Source: an uncultured Planctomycetaceae bacterium
Lineage (GTDB): Bacteria > Planctomycetota > Planctomycetia > Pirellulales > UBA1268
Reading direction: 5' to 3'
DNA: 15,031 nucleotides
Assembly (NCBI GenBank): GCA_903885855.1
Contig: CAISKG010000165.1
Coordinates: 1 to 15,031 of the forward strand
Below are positions 1 through 8,300 of this stretch, in pieces (positions within the stretch are counted from its first letter, which is position 1; every line of letters begins with the position of its first letter). Position numbers and translations under genes: made by a program. Under the pieces are notes generated by a model. That model searched no databases. It was not told where the DNA came from and saw only the letters and a list, made by a program, of their open reading frames with translations.

Positions 1-2111
1 ATCACCTGCTCCTGGTAGACCATCACACCGTGCGTCTCCTCGAGCACCTCCTTCATCACCGGATGGAGGTACTGGGCCGCCTTGCGGCCGTGCTTCACGG
101 CCACGTAGTCGTCCACCATGCCCCCCTCGAGCGGGCCGGGGCGGTAGAGGGCGTTCACGGCGACGATGTCGCGGAAGTGGTCGGGCTTCATCCGCTGCAG
201 CAGGTCGCGGATGCCGCCGCTCTCGAGCTGGAAGATGCCCTTCGTCTCCCCGCGGCAGAGGAGCTCGAAGGTGGGCCGGTCGTCGAGCGGGAAGGCCAGC
301 GGGTCGGGGCGCGTGCCGGTGACGTCGGCGATGATCTCCACCGTCTTGGCGACCACCGTCAGGTAGCGCAGGCCGAGGAAGTCCATCTTCATCAGGCCGG
401 CGCGCTCCACGTCGCCCATCGCCCACTGCGTGATCACTTCCTCCTTCCCCGTGACACGCTGCAGCGGGACGTACTCCACCAGCGGCCGGTCGGCGATCAC
501 CACGGCGGCGGCGTGCGTGCCGACGTTCCGGGCCAGCCCCTCGATGCGCCCGGCGAGATCGACCAGCTCGCGCACCTCGCCGTCGGCCTCGCAGGCCGCC
601 GCCAGCTGGCTGCCGGGGGCCGAGGCCTCCTCGATCGAGATCCCCAGCTGGTCGGGCACCAGGGCCACGATCGCGTCCACACGCGGCACCGGCAGCCCCA
701 TCGCCCGCCCCACGTCGCGGATCGCCGCCCGCGCCGCCAGCGTGCCGAAGGTGCCGATCTGGGCCACGTTGGCGGCGCCGTATTTCTCCTTGACGTAATC
801 GATCACCTCGCCGCGCCGGTCCTTGCAGAAGTCGATGTCGATATCGGGCGCCTCCTTGCGATTCACGTCGAGGAAGCGCTCGAAGAGGAGGTCGTATTCC
901 AGCGGGCAGACGTGCGACAGCCACAGCGAGTAGGCGACCAGCGCCCCCACGCCCGATCCGCGCGCCGCGGCGGGGATGTCGCGGCTGCGCGCGTAGCGGA
1001 CGAAGTCCCACACGATGAGGAAGTAGCTCGAGAAGCCGAGGGTGTCGATCACGCCGAGTTCGCGGTCGAGCCGCTCCATCACCTGCTCGTGAAGGACGCG
1101 GCCGCCGTCGGCGGTCGTGCGCCAGCGTTTCTCGACGCCGGCGTAGCGGGCCTCGAGCCCCTCCAGACAGAGCCGGCGGAGCTCCTCCGACGCGGTCAGG
1201 CCCGAGGGGACGTCGAAGCCCGGAAAATGGCGCTTGCCCAGATCGAGCTCGATGGACACCCCGTCGGCGATCTCCTGGCTGCGGGCCACCGCCGCACGCG
1301 TCGTCTCGCCGGCGATGTCGGCGAAGGCCTCCGCCATCTCCTGCGGGCTCTTGAGGTAGAACTCGCTGGAATCCATCCGCATCCGGCTCGGGTCGGAGCG
1401 CTGCCGGCCGGTGTTCACGCACAGGAGCACGTCCTGGGCGACGGCATCCTCGCGGTTGACGTAGTGGCAGTCGCAGGTGGCCACCGGCGGAATCCCCAGC
1501 TCGCGCGCCACGTCGAGGGCGGCGTGCGTCACCTGCCGCTGCACCTCCAGGCCGTTGTCCTGGATCTCGACGAAATAGCGGTCGCCGAACACGCCCCGGA
1601 ACCATCCGGCGATGCGCCGCGCCTCGGCGAGCTGGTCGGCCTGGCCCGCGCCCACCCCCACCAGCGAGCGGCTGAATTCGCCCGACAGGCAGCCCGACAG
1701 GCAGACGAGCCCGCCGGAGTGGGCCTCGAGCAGCTCGCGGTCGATGCGCGGCTTGAAGTAGAAGCCCTCCAGGAAGGCCTTGGTGGCCAGTTGGAGGAGG
1801 TTGGCGTAGCCCTCGCGGTCGCGGGCCAGGAGGGTGAGGTGGTAGCTGGATTCCTTCTGGCTGCCGGCGTCCTTCTGGAAGCGGCTCCCCGGTGCGATGT
1901 AGGCCTCGTAGCCGATGATCGGGTTGATCCCGGCGGCCCGCGCGGCGGTGTAGAACTCGAGCGCCCCGTGGAGATTGCCGTGGTCGGTGAGGGCCAGGGC
2001 GTTCATCCCCAGCTCCTTCGTCCGCCCCAGCAGCCGATCGATCGAACTGGCCCCGTCGAGGAGGCTGTAGTGGCTGTGGCAGTGCAGGTGGACGAAGCGG
2101 GGGGCGGACAT
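1..2111 (-). CDS. dnaE: DNA polymerase III alpha subunit, N-terminal 703 residues (runs off left edge)
   Basis: This is the replicative DNA polymerase catalytic subunit, which extends primed DNA within the holoenzyme. Translation from the ATG at 2111 gives 703 codons with no stop before the window edge; the family is usually about 1100-1200 residues, so the fragment is cut by the window and not broken. The N-terminal PHP domain (about 1-215) keeps its metal-binding pattern: HCH at 10-12, TDH at 42-44, and DCH at 214-216. The palm has the two catalytic Asp in PDIDIDF (422-428) and the third in KMDFLG (D577). The fragment ends in the conserved VMVYQEQV. The nucleotide-binding segment reads AARGSG (382-387), where many homologues have PGRGSG. 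A GAGGT Shine-Dalgarno lies 5 nt before the ATG, the clearest one in the window. The gene is separated from the FHA gene by 139 bp. The DnaE identity is clear from the sequence. Confidence 0.97.
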   Translation of the reverse strand, partial: MSAPRFVHLHCHSHYSLLDGASSIDRLLGRTKELGMNALALTDHGNLHGALEFYTAARAAGINPIIGYEAYIAPGSRFQKDAGSQKESSYHLTLLARDREGYANLLQLATKAFLEGFYFKPRIDRELLEAHSGGLVCLSGCLSGEFSRSLVGVGAGQADQLAEARRIAGWFRGVFGDRYFVEIQDNGLEVQRQVTHAALDVARELGIPPVATCDCHYVNREDAVAQDVLLCVNTGRQRSDPSRMRMDSSEFYLKSPQEMAEAFADIAGETTRAAVARSQEIADGVSIELDLGKRHFPGFDVPSGLTASEELRRLCLEGLEARYAGVEKRWRTTADGGRVLHEQVMERLDRELGVIDTLGFSSYFLIVWDFVRYARSRDIPAAARGSGVGALVAYSLWLSHVCPLEYDLLFERFLDVNRKEAPDIDIDFCKDRRGEVIDYVKEKYGAANVAQIGTFGTLAARAAIRDVGRAMGLPVPRVDAIVALVPDQLGISIEEASAPGSQLAAACEADGEVRELVDLAGRIEGLARNVGTHAAAVVIADRPLVEYVPLQRVTGKEEVITQWAMGDVERAGLMKMDFLGLRYLTVVAKTVEIIADVTGTRPDPLAFPLDDRPTFELLCRGETKGIFQLESGGIRDLLQRMKPDHFRDIVAVNALYRPGPLEGGMVDDYVAVKHGRKAAQYLHPVMKEVLEETHGVMVYQEQV

Positions 2112-2116
2112 CCGTG

Positions 2117-2121
2117 ACCTC
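2117..2121 (-). promoter_or_regulatory. Shine-Dalgarno site of dnaE
   Basis: The minus strand reads GAGGT, then 5 nt, then the ATG at 2111. It supports that start and stands out because most other genes in the window have no recognisable Shine-Dalgarno sequence. Confidence 0.55.
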
Positions 2122-2186
2122 GCGCGGCGAAGGGGCCCGGCGGATCTCCCGGCGCCGCCGTCGGGCCGCGCCATCCGCCGCGGCGG

Positions 2187-2192
2187 AGTCTA
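2187..2192 (-). promoter_or_regulatory. Candidate -10 element (TAGACT) for dnaE
   Basis: The minus strand reads TAGACT, matching TATAAT at four of six positions, about 75 nt upstream of the dnaE ATG. No good -35 hexamer lies 16-18 nt upstream, so this is only a weak candidate. It is one of the few AT-containing patches in this gap. Confidence 0.2.
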
Positions 2193-2205
2193 CCGCGCGT
2201 CGCAA

Positions 2206-2222
2206 GGCCCCTTTCGCGGGCC
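2206..2222 (-). terminator. Possible hairpin between the FHA gene and dnaE
   Basis: GGCCC and GGGCC form a 5-bp stem with a 7-nt loop, about 29 nt past the FHA stop codon. No U-tract follows on the minus strand, so it is not a canonical intrinsic terminator. In a genome this GC-rich the stem could be chance. Confidence 0.2.
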
Positions 2223-2250
2223 GTTCGCGGCCGCGACGCGGGCACGCGGC

Positions 2251-2931
2251 TCACTCCGCGGGCGGTTCCCCGATCGAGCGGAGCATCTCCGCCAGCTGCG
2301 CCTGGAGCGCGAGGACCGTCTGCCAATGGGCGAAATCGATCTCCACCCGCTCGCCCCCGGGGCGCATCGACGCCCCCTCGCTCGCCTCGCGCAGCACCGC
2401 CTGCACGTGGTCGACGAGCTCGGCGAACTCGGCCGCCTGCGCGGGCGTCATCCGCGCCGGCGGTGCCGGCAGGGGCCCGGGGAGCAGGACGCGCATCTCG
2501 GCCAGATCGGGGGGGGCCACCGAGCCGCGGTCGTCGCCCGAGGCGATCTCGCGCAGCCGGCGCGCCAGATCGCGCGCCCGCGCCTCCTCCGCGGCCGGCA
2601 GCCGGGCCGCGATCTCGGCGATGCGCCGCTCGATGTCGGCCTGCGACCCGACCAACAGCAGCGACCTCCCCAGGGCGATCATGTCGCCGTCGCGGACGAT
2701 CCGGATCTGCACGTCCTCGCCGTTGACCTTCGTGCCGTTGGTGCTCTCCAGGTCGGTGACCACGACCTTGTCGTTGTCCTCCTGGAACTTGAGGTGGTAA
2801 CGGCTGATGCGCTCGTCGTTGAGCTTGATCGTGTTGCCCTCCTCCCGGCCGATCGTCACGGGCGTGGGGAGCCGCTCGAACACCTTGCCACGGTCGGCGC
2901 CGTGGAGGACTCGGAGCGTGACGAACGCCAT
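2251..2931 (-). CDS. FHA-domain protein (226 aa)
   Basis: This is a forkhead-associated protein, expected to bind phosphothreonine on a partner. The FHA fold spans about residues 4-97 and carries the usual binding residues: GR at 28-29, the RISRYH stretch with S43 and H46, TNGT at 64-67, and NG at 70-71. The phosphopeptide site therefore looks intact. Residues 98-135 are rich in Arg, Glu and Ala and look helical, possibly coiled-coil. A Pro-rich linker (about 139-160) leads to a second helical stretch (about 163-220). There is no signal peptide, membrane segment or kinase domain, and no Ser/Thr kinase gene is adjacent, so the partner is unknown. It starts at the ATG at 2931; no clear Shine-Dalgarno is seen. 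It lies 122 bp downstream of the sugar-nucleotide SDR, probably in its own transcription unit. The family call is solid; the role is unassigned. Confidence 0.92.
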   Translation of the reverse strand: MAFVTLRVLHGADRGKVFERLPTPVTIGREEGNTIKLNDERISRYHLKFQEDNDKVVVTDLESTNGTKVNGEDVQIRIVRDGDMIALGRSLLLVGSQADIERRIAEIAARLPAAEEARARDLARRLREIASGDDRGSVAPPDLAEMRVLLPGPLPAPPARMTPAQAAEFAELVDHVQAVLREASEGASMRPGGERVEIDFAHWQTVLALQAQLAEMLRSIGEPPAE

Positions 2932-2960
2932 CGGTGCAGGTCCGGGGCGGGCGGAGGAAC

Positions 2961-2992
2961 GGGGCGACGCCCCGGGGAGGGCTTCCCCGGGG
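2961..2992 (-). other. Two overlapping, mutually exclusive GC hairpins upstream of the FHA gene
   Basis: GGGGCG-A-CGCCCC (2961-2973) is a near-perfect inverted repeat. It shares bases 2970-2973 with a second perfect 9-bp stem, CCCCGGGGA/TCCCCGGGG (2970-2978 with 2984-2992, 5-nt loop), so both cannot form at once. They lie in the presumed 5' leader of the FHA gene. There is no U-tract. Function is not known: a leader structure, a Rho-related stop for the upstream operon, or chance in GC-rich DNA are all possible. Confidence 0.35.
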
Positions 2993-3005
2993 GCTCACTC
3001 CAGAG

Positions 3006-3011
3006 AGTATC
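3006..3011 (-). promoter_or_regulatory. Candidate -10 element (GATACT) for the FHA gene
   Basis: The minus strand reads GATACT, four of six matches to TATAAT, about 75 nt before the FHA ATG and just upstream of the overlapping hairpins. No convincing -35 is present. Confidence 0.2.
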
Positions 3012-3033
3012 GGCTGCACGGGCTCCGGCAGCC
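3012..3033 (-). terminator. Possible hairpin after the SDR gene
   Basis: GGCTGC and GCAGCC pair as a 6-bp stem, extendable by three G:C pairs with one bulge. It lies about 20 nt past the stop codon of the SDR at 3054. This is the right place for the end of the polysaccharide operon, but no T-run follows. Confidence 0.25.
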
Positions 3034-3053
3034 AGACGTCGCGTCCGCGGCCG

Positions 3054-3998
3054 TCATCCCCCCCGGGTGACGTGCGCCACCAGGGCGGCGAGCCCCTCCC
3101 GGGTCGTCTCCGGGTGGCGGTACCCGGCCGCCACGAGCCGGTCGCAGCGGAAATCGACCGGGGTGCGCAGCTCCCGCAGGCGTGCCAGGGTCACGGGGGG
3201 CGTCCAGCCGGTCATCCACCCGCAGAGCGTGCCCAACGGCGCGGCGGCGTTCGCCAGCCACTCCGGCAGCGAGCGCGGCGGCGGGGCTCCGGCCAGCTCG
3301 GCCACCGTGGCGGCCAGTTCCCGCATCGGCAGCGGCCGCGGGTCGGCGACGTTGTAGAGCTCGCAGCCGGCGGGGCCCGACAGCGCGAAGAGCACCGCGG
3401 CGGCGAGATTGCGCCGCGACACCACCGAGCGCAGCGCCTCCCCGCGGCCGAGCAGGACCGGGCGGCCCGCACGGACGCGGCGCACCAGCGCGAGGAGATT
3501 CGATCCGGCCTCCGGCGCGTAGACCGGCGCGGCCCGGAGGATCACCGCACCGCGGCCGGGCCCCGCGGCCCACGCGCGCACCGCCGCCTCCGCCCGCGCC
3601 TTGGTGGCGCCGTAGGAGTCGCCGGTCGCCGGGGGGGCGTCCTCGAGGATCGGCCCCCCGCGCGCCGCCACGGCGAGCATGGAACTCACGAACACCACGC
3701 GCGCGATGCCGCCCCGCGCCGCCCACTCCAGCCACTCCACGGTGCCGCCGACGTTGACGCGTTCGAGCGCCGCCGCGTCACCCGCGCCATCCTGCAGCAC
3801 CTCGAGATGGACGATGGCGCCGAGGCCCGCCGGCGCGGGCGCCGCGAGGATCGCCGCGCGCTCCCGGCCGACCCATCCGGCAGGAAGCCGCCGCGGGGCG
3901 CTGCGGCCGGTGGCGATGCCGCCGTGGCCGGCCGCCGCGAGGGCCTCGATCACGCCGCGCCCGACGAATCCCCCGGCGCCGGTGACGAGGCACTCCAT
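3054..3998 (-). CDS. NAD(P)-dependent epimerase/reductase, extended SDR family (314 aa)
   Basis: This is a predicted nucleotide-sugar epimerase, dehydratase or 4-keto-reductase acting in the cytoplasm on an NDP- or lipid-linked sugar. Residues 6-13 (TGAGGFVG) are the Rossmann nucleotide loop, SS at 105-106 is the catalytic Ser strand, and Y129-x3-K133 is the catalytic pair. The stretch after the third strand reads HLEVLQD (64-70), where most members have HLAA. The C-terminal substrate domain contains LYNVADPRPL (214-223), typical of extended SDRs. The length is normal. The ATG at 3998 lies 3 bp after the stop of the WbuB-like glycosyltransferase, so the two are almost certainly co-transcribed. 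In O-antigen loci a WbuB-type transferase is often next to a C4-reductase of the UDP-QuiNAc/FucNAc type. That analogy suggests a role, but the substrate cannot be read from the sequence. Confidence 0.9.
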   Translation of the reverse strand: MECLVTGAGGFVGRGVIEALAAAGHGGIATGRSAPRRLPAGWVGRERAAILAAPAPAGLGAIVHLEVLQDGAGDAAALERVNVGGTVEWLEWAARGGIARVVFVSSMLAVAARGGPILEDAPPATGDSYGATKARAEAAVRAWAAGPGRGAVILRAAPVYAPEAGSNLLALVRRVRAGRPVLLGRGEALRSVVSRRNLAAAVLFALSGPAGCELYNVADPRPLPMRELAATVAELAGAPPPRSLPEWLANAAAPLGTLCGWMTGWTPPVTLARLRELRTPVDFRCDRLVAAGYRHPETTREGLAALVAHVTRGG

Positions 3999-4001
3999 GG
4001 C

Positions 4002-5300
4002 TCAATCCGCCAGCGACTCGATCCAGCGGGCAAAGCGGGCGTAGGTCAGCTCGCGGTCGAAGCGCCCCTCGGCGAGCCGGCGGGCGCCCTGGCGCAGGAG
4101 GAACAGGCGGCCGCGGTCGTCCGCCAGCCCCTCGATCGCGCGCGCCAGCGACGCGCCGTCGCCGGCCGTGTAGGTGCCGCCGGCACGGAACTCGTCGACG
4201 AGATCCGCAAGCTCGCCGCCGAGGCCGTGGAGGATCGCCAACCCCGCCGCGGCGTAGTCGCAGGCTTTGTAGGGGAGCGCCACCAGCGATTCGGGCTTCA
4301 CCGCCACGATCCCCACGTCGCAGCGGGCCAGGAGCGCCGTATAGGCCCCGCGCGGCAGCAGGCCGTGGACCACGAACCGGCAGGGGGCGGGGATCCCGGC
4401 GGCGTCGGCGCGGAGCCGGGCCTCGAGGCTGCCCGTCCCGGCCACGTGGATCTCCACCGCGCGACCGGCCGCGCCCAGCGCGCGTGCCGCCGCGACGAGC
4501 GCGTCGAGATCCTGCCCCGCCTCGAGGGTGCCCGAGTAGATGCAGCGCAGCACGCCGTCGCCGCCGGCCGCGGCGGCCACCCCCGGCTCATCGATGGGGC
4601 GCGCCCGGGGGGGCTCGGGGTAGTCCTGGAGGTAGGCCCCCAGATGGCAGACGTGGAGCGGACGGGTGCCGGGCACGTCGCGCAGGGCGACGTCGGCGTA
4701 GGTTCGCGTCGCCGACGACACGCCGTCGGCCGTCTCCAACAGGGCGCGCCGCCGCCGTTCCATGCCCCCCAGGAGGAGCGGCGCCACCAGCCCGCGCAGC
4801 CATTCCGGCCCGGGAAGGAGGCGCCGGAACGTCTCGGGCCACAGGTCCATCAGGTCGACGACCAGCACGGCATCGAGCCGGCGCGCGAGCCGCGCGGCCG
4901 CCTCGGCGCCCTCCAGCGGCGGGACGCTCGCCAGGATCACGTCGGGGCGCTCGAGCGCCCCCCGGGCCACCGCCCCCTGGGCGGTTCGCTCCAGGGCCTG
5001 GCCGAAGTCCCGATGGCTCCGCAGCCGGGCCAGGGAGACGTTGCGGGCGTAGGGACGCACCGGCAGGAGCGTGATCCCGAAGCCCTCCTCCTCCTCCACG
5101 GCGGGCGGAGGGGGGCTGCGGCGCGTCTTGCGGCGGTGGCTGTAGTCGGCCGACCACCAGGTGACGTCGTGGCCGCGGCCCGCCAGGATCCGACAGAGCG
5201 TCCAGAACCGCAGCGGCGGCAGCCCCTCCCCGGGAATGTCGTCGAAAGGGTTCACCACCCAGACGGAGAGGGGCTGGGGCGTGGGCTCGGATCGGCTCAT
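4002..5300 (-). CDS. Glycosyltransferase, GT4/WbuB-like (432 aa)
   Basis: This is a GT-B fold glycosyltransferase, predicted to move an amino-sugar from an NDP-donor to a lipid-linked acceptor on the inner face of the membrane. The N-terminal half has VWVVNPFDDIPGEG (13-26), as in WbuB-type enzymes, and DLMDLWPE (149-156). The donor-binding half begins at the conserved YSGTLE (255-260), followed by HVAGTG (285-290) and HGLLPR (312-317). In the C-terminal donor motif KACDYAAAG (345-353), Asp348 stands where most relatives have Glu (KxxEYLAAG). I chose the ATG at 5300 because homology begins right after it; an in-frame ATG at 5360 would add 20 Arg/Pro-type residues with no family resemblance. 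An 85-bp gap separates it from the upstream fusion gene, and it runs 3 bp from the SDR downstream. The family is clear; donor and acceptor are unknown. Confidence 0.9.
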   Translation of the reverse strand: MSRSEPTPQPLSVWVVNPFDDIPGEGLPPLRFWTLCRILAGRGHDVTWWSADYSHRRKTRRSPPPPAVEEEEGFGITLLPVRPYARNVSLARLRSHRDFGQALERTAQGAVARGALERPDVILASVPPLEGAEAAARLARRLDAVLVVDLMDLWPETFRRLLPGPEWLRGLVAPLLLGGMERRRRALLETADGVSSATRTYADVALRDVPGTRPLHVCHLGAYLQDYPEPPRARPIDEPGVAAAAGGDGVLRCIYSGTLEAGQDLDALVAAARALGAAGRAVEIHVAGTGSLEARLRADAAGIPAPCRFVVHGLLPRGAYTALLARCDVGIVAVKPESLVALPYKACDYAAAGLAILHGLGGELADLVDEFRAGGTYTAGDGASLARAIEGLADDRGRLFLLRQGARRLAEGRFDRELTYARFARWIESLAD

Positions 5301-5385
5301 GGCGGGGAGCCTAACAGATCGGACGGCCGCGGTTGAGCCGCCCCCCGGATGCGGCGCCATGCCGCGGGAAGGGCCCCCGGGCGCG
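5301..5385 (-). promoter_or_regulatory. 85-bp gap with a weak promoter-like sequence
   Basis: On the minus strand TCAACC, a 17-nt spacer and TAGGCT end about 10 nt before the ATG at 5300. Each hexamer matches the sigma70 consensus at only three positions, and initiation here would give an almost leaderless mRNA. The gap also holds small G:C inverted repeats (such as GCGGC and GCCGC flanking the ATG at 5360). It may be an internal promoter or only an intercistronic spacer. Confidence 0.15.
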
Positions 5386-8300
5386 TCAGTCCCAGTCGCC
5401 GAGCGCCTCGACCGCGGCGGCGGAGCCGTCGCGCAGCCAGCCGTCGAGCTGCGCGACGTCCTTCAGCTGCCGGCCGCGCACCCGGGGCACGACGACGTAG
5501 CGCGTGGGGACCTCCGGCAGCGCCGTGACGTCGCCCCAGAGTTTCTCGAACTGGGCCACCGGGAAGACGTCCTCCTGGCCGTGGCCCCAGCGCTTCTTGA
5601 CGTCCTTCAGGGTGACGTAGGTGGGCATCCGCGCCGACACGCGCCGCACCGCGGCGGCGATCGCCGCCTGGGCGCCCGCGTCGCCCTCCCCGGCGGCGAG
5701 GACCTCGGCACGCCCGAGTCCGAAGAGCCGCAGCAGCGCGTCGAGGTCGATCCACGAGGTGAGGGTGTTGTAGAAGCGGAGGCGCCATTCGTCCTCCTCG
5801 CGCGGCATCGCCAGCCCCTCCACGAGCCGCGGCCGCCCGTTGACGCGCGCCAGGCCGCCGCCCCGGTCCTCGAGGTGCCGGGGGATCACCTCCACCGTCA
5901 CCGCGGCGCCGCCGTCGATGTGGCGGCCGAGCAGCGCCGGGTCGAGATCGGTGCCCACGGTGTCGATGTTGTGGAGCATGATCCAGCGGAGGCGCGGCTG
6001 CGCGCGGAGGAGCCGGGCGAGGACGCCGCTCCGCAGCATGTTGGGGATCTCGTACCAGTGCCCCACCGGATGGAGGCACTGGGCGAGCGTGTTGTCGGTG
6101 TAGTCGCTCCCCTCGCCGGCGCGTTCCGCCCAGGCCACGAGCGCCGCGCGGACGCTGTCGCGCATCTTCTCGCGCTGCTCGTCGAGCGTCTGCTGCGCGC
6201 TCTCCTCCCAGGAGAAGCGCAGGTCGCGCACCATGGGCACCATCCGCAGCCCCACCGCACGCCCCGGCGAGAGGATCACCGGCAGCCCGGCCGCCTCGAG
6301 CTGCGGGTGGGTGAGATGGCTCGTGGTGACGACGTGCGGGACCGTGCCCCCCGCCAGCCGCGCCGTGCGGCGCGCCTTGGCGACGTGCACGTCGAGGAAG
6401 GTTCGCCACCGCCCCGCGAGGCGGCAGAAGGGATTGAGCGCCTTGACCACGCCGGCGCCCTGCGTCCATCGGCTGCCGACGCCGGCGGCGAGCGTGACCA
6501 CCGCCGCCTCGCCGCGGCGGATCGCGTCGACCCCCGCCGCGCGGAGACCGCCGTCGGCGTCGGCCCCGGGCTCCCACCAGCCGACGTCCCCGTCGGCCAC
6601 GTCCTCGATGGCCGTCGCCGCGGGCAGGCGGTTCTGCGCCAGGCCGATGCGCCCGGCACGCAGGTCGGCACGGATCTGCTCGTGCTCCGCCTCGTCGAAG
6701 CCCAGCGCCTCGAGCGCCGCCCGCAGCTCCCTGCCCCCCGTGCGCGCCGCGGCCGCCGGGGGAAGGAGCTTGTCGAACAGCGTGTCCACCATGCCGGCCA
6801 TGTCGGGCCGCGAGCGGCAGGCCGCCCCGAAGAGCTCGAGTTCGAGACGTCGCGACTCCGGCAGCTCGCGTCGCGCCGAGCGCAGCAGATGCGGGACCGT
6901 GCGCGCGTAGTAGCCCGCCGGGAGGAGGGCGTCGGCCCCCTCGCGGCACGCGCACCAGGTGCCGCGCGGATTGACGGCGAAGTCGTACACCACCGGCTCC
7001 ATGGCGAAGGGCAGGCCGTGTTCGAAGCGGCGTTTGGCCGCCGCCATGATCTCCGCCAGCGCCGCCTGGGCCTCCTCCCGCACGGCGGGATCGAAGATGA
7101 ACCCCATCCCGCCCCCCGACATGCCGCCGAGCATCCAGAAGCCCCAGAATCGCCCCCCGTAACGCTCCCGGACGCCGTCGATGAGGGCCTCGGTGTAGGC
7201 GTTGCTCGCCCAGGGGATGATCGTGCGGATCGGCCCGGTGAAGTTGCGCGTGGTGGCGGCGGCGATCCGGCGCACGTCACCGGCCGACACGCCGGCGATG
7301 ATCTCGTCGAGCACCTCGCCCGCCTCCCGCCGCGCCCGCCACTCGGCGCCGCTGCGGAGGAGGTACTTCTCCGTCACCATCTCCAGGATCGGGCCGACGT
7401 TCTGCGCCATTCCGCCGTGGACGAGCACCAACGATTCCTGCAGATCGGCGCCCAGGGGCACCGGCTCGTGGCTGGGGAGGAGCCGGCCCCGGCTGATGCC
7501 GTACTCCGGGTCCCCCTCCACGGCCGCCACGCCACGGATCAGCTTCGCCGCCGGCCACACACCGCCGGAATCCTGCCAGCCGCCACCGCTGCCCCCGAGC
7601 CATTCGCCCAGGATCGCGCGCGCCGCCACCAGCCTCCGCTCCCCCTCGTCGAGCCCGCCGGAGAGCGACCGCGCCTGCCCCGTGGCGCGCATGCAGACGG
7701 CGATCAGCGAGGCCAGGAGGTTCGTCGACACCGCCAAGCGCGACCCCTTGGGGATCCCGTTGACGCTGCTGACGAGCTCGAGGCCGAGGCCGGGGCCGAC
7801 CACGACGGCGAACACTTCGGCGAGGCTCGCCCCCGAGCCCTCGATGCCCGGGGGCACGATCCCCGAGGCGATCACCGCCGCCTTGAGGAGGCCGAGGTGG
7901 TCGCGGCCGAAATCGAACACCTCGGCGACGTCGGCGATGTCGGCGGTGGCGTCGAGGTCGATGCTCGTGAGGCGCAGGATCGGCTCGTCGATGACGCGGA
8001 AGAACGCCTCCACCGGGGGGCGCGGCGCCGGGTCGCGGCCGTGGACGCCGAGATCCACCGAGATGTTGAGGACGCGCGCCGCCTCGGGGCAGTCCATCCC
8101 CAGGAAGAAGATGTCGCTCCAGCCCGCGTGCGACAGATCCATGCGCACCGGCGTCGATTCGTGGAGCACCGGGAAGGGCGTCCCCGCGCCGCCATCGCCG
8201 CGCCGCACCAGCTCGCGCCGCACGCGCAGCGGATGGTCGACCGGATGCCCCACGCGGAACATCCACTGGTTGCCCCGGATCGCCCGCACCGACTGCCGCA

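Noticed and set aside
30..2117. Long + strand open frame (695 codons) opposite dnaE
   Set aside because: The opposite strand encodes a full, motif-rich DnaE. The + frame product is His/Arg/Ala/Gly-rich with no recognisable motif, as expected of an antisense frame at this GC content.
2934..5336. Long + strand open frame (800 codons)
   Set aside because: It is antisense to the SDR and WbuB-like genes and runs through the intergenic gap; composition is Arg/Gly/His-rich with no domain.
5301..5360. Alternative ATG at 5360 for the WbuB-like gene
   Set aside because: It adds 20 residues with no family resemblance; the ATG at 5300 sits just before the conserved N-terminus.
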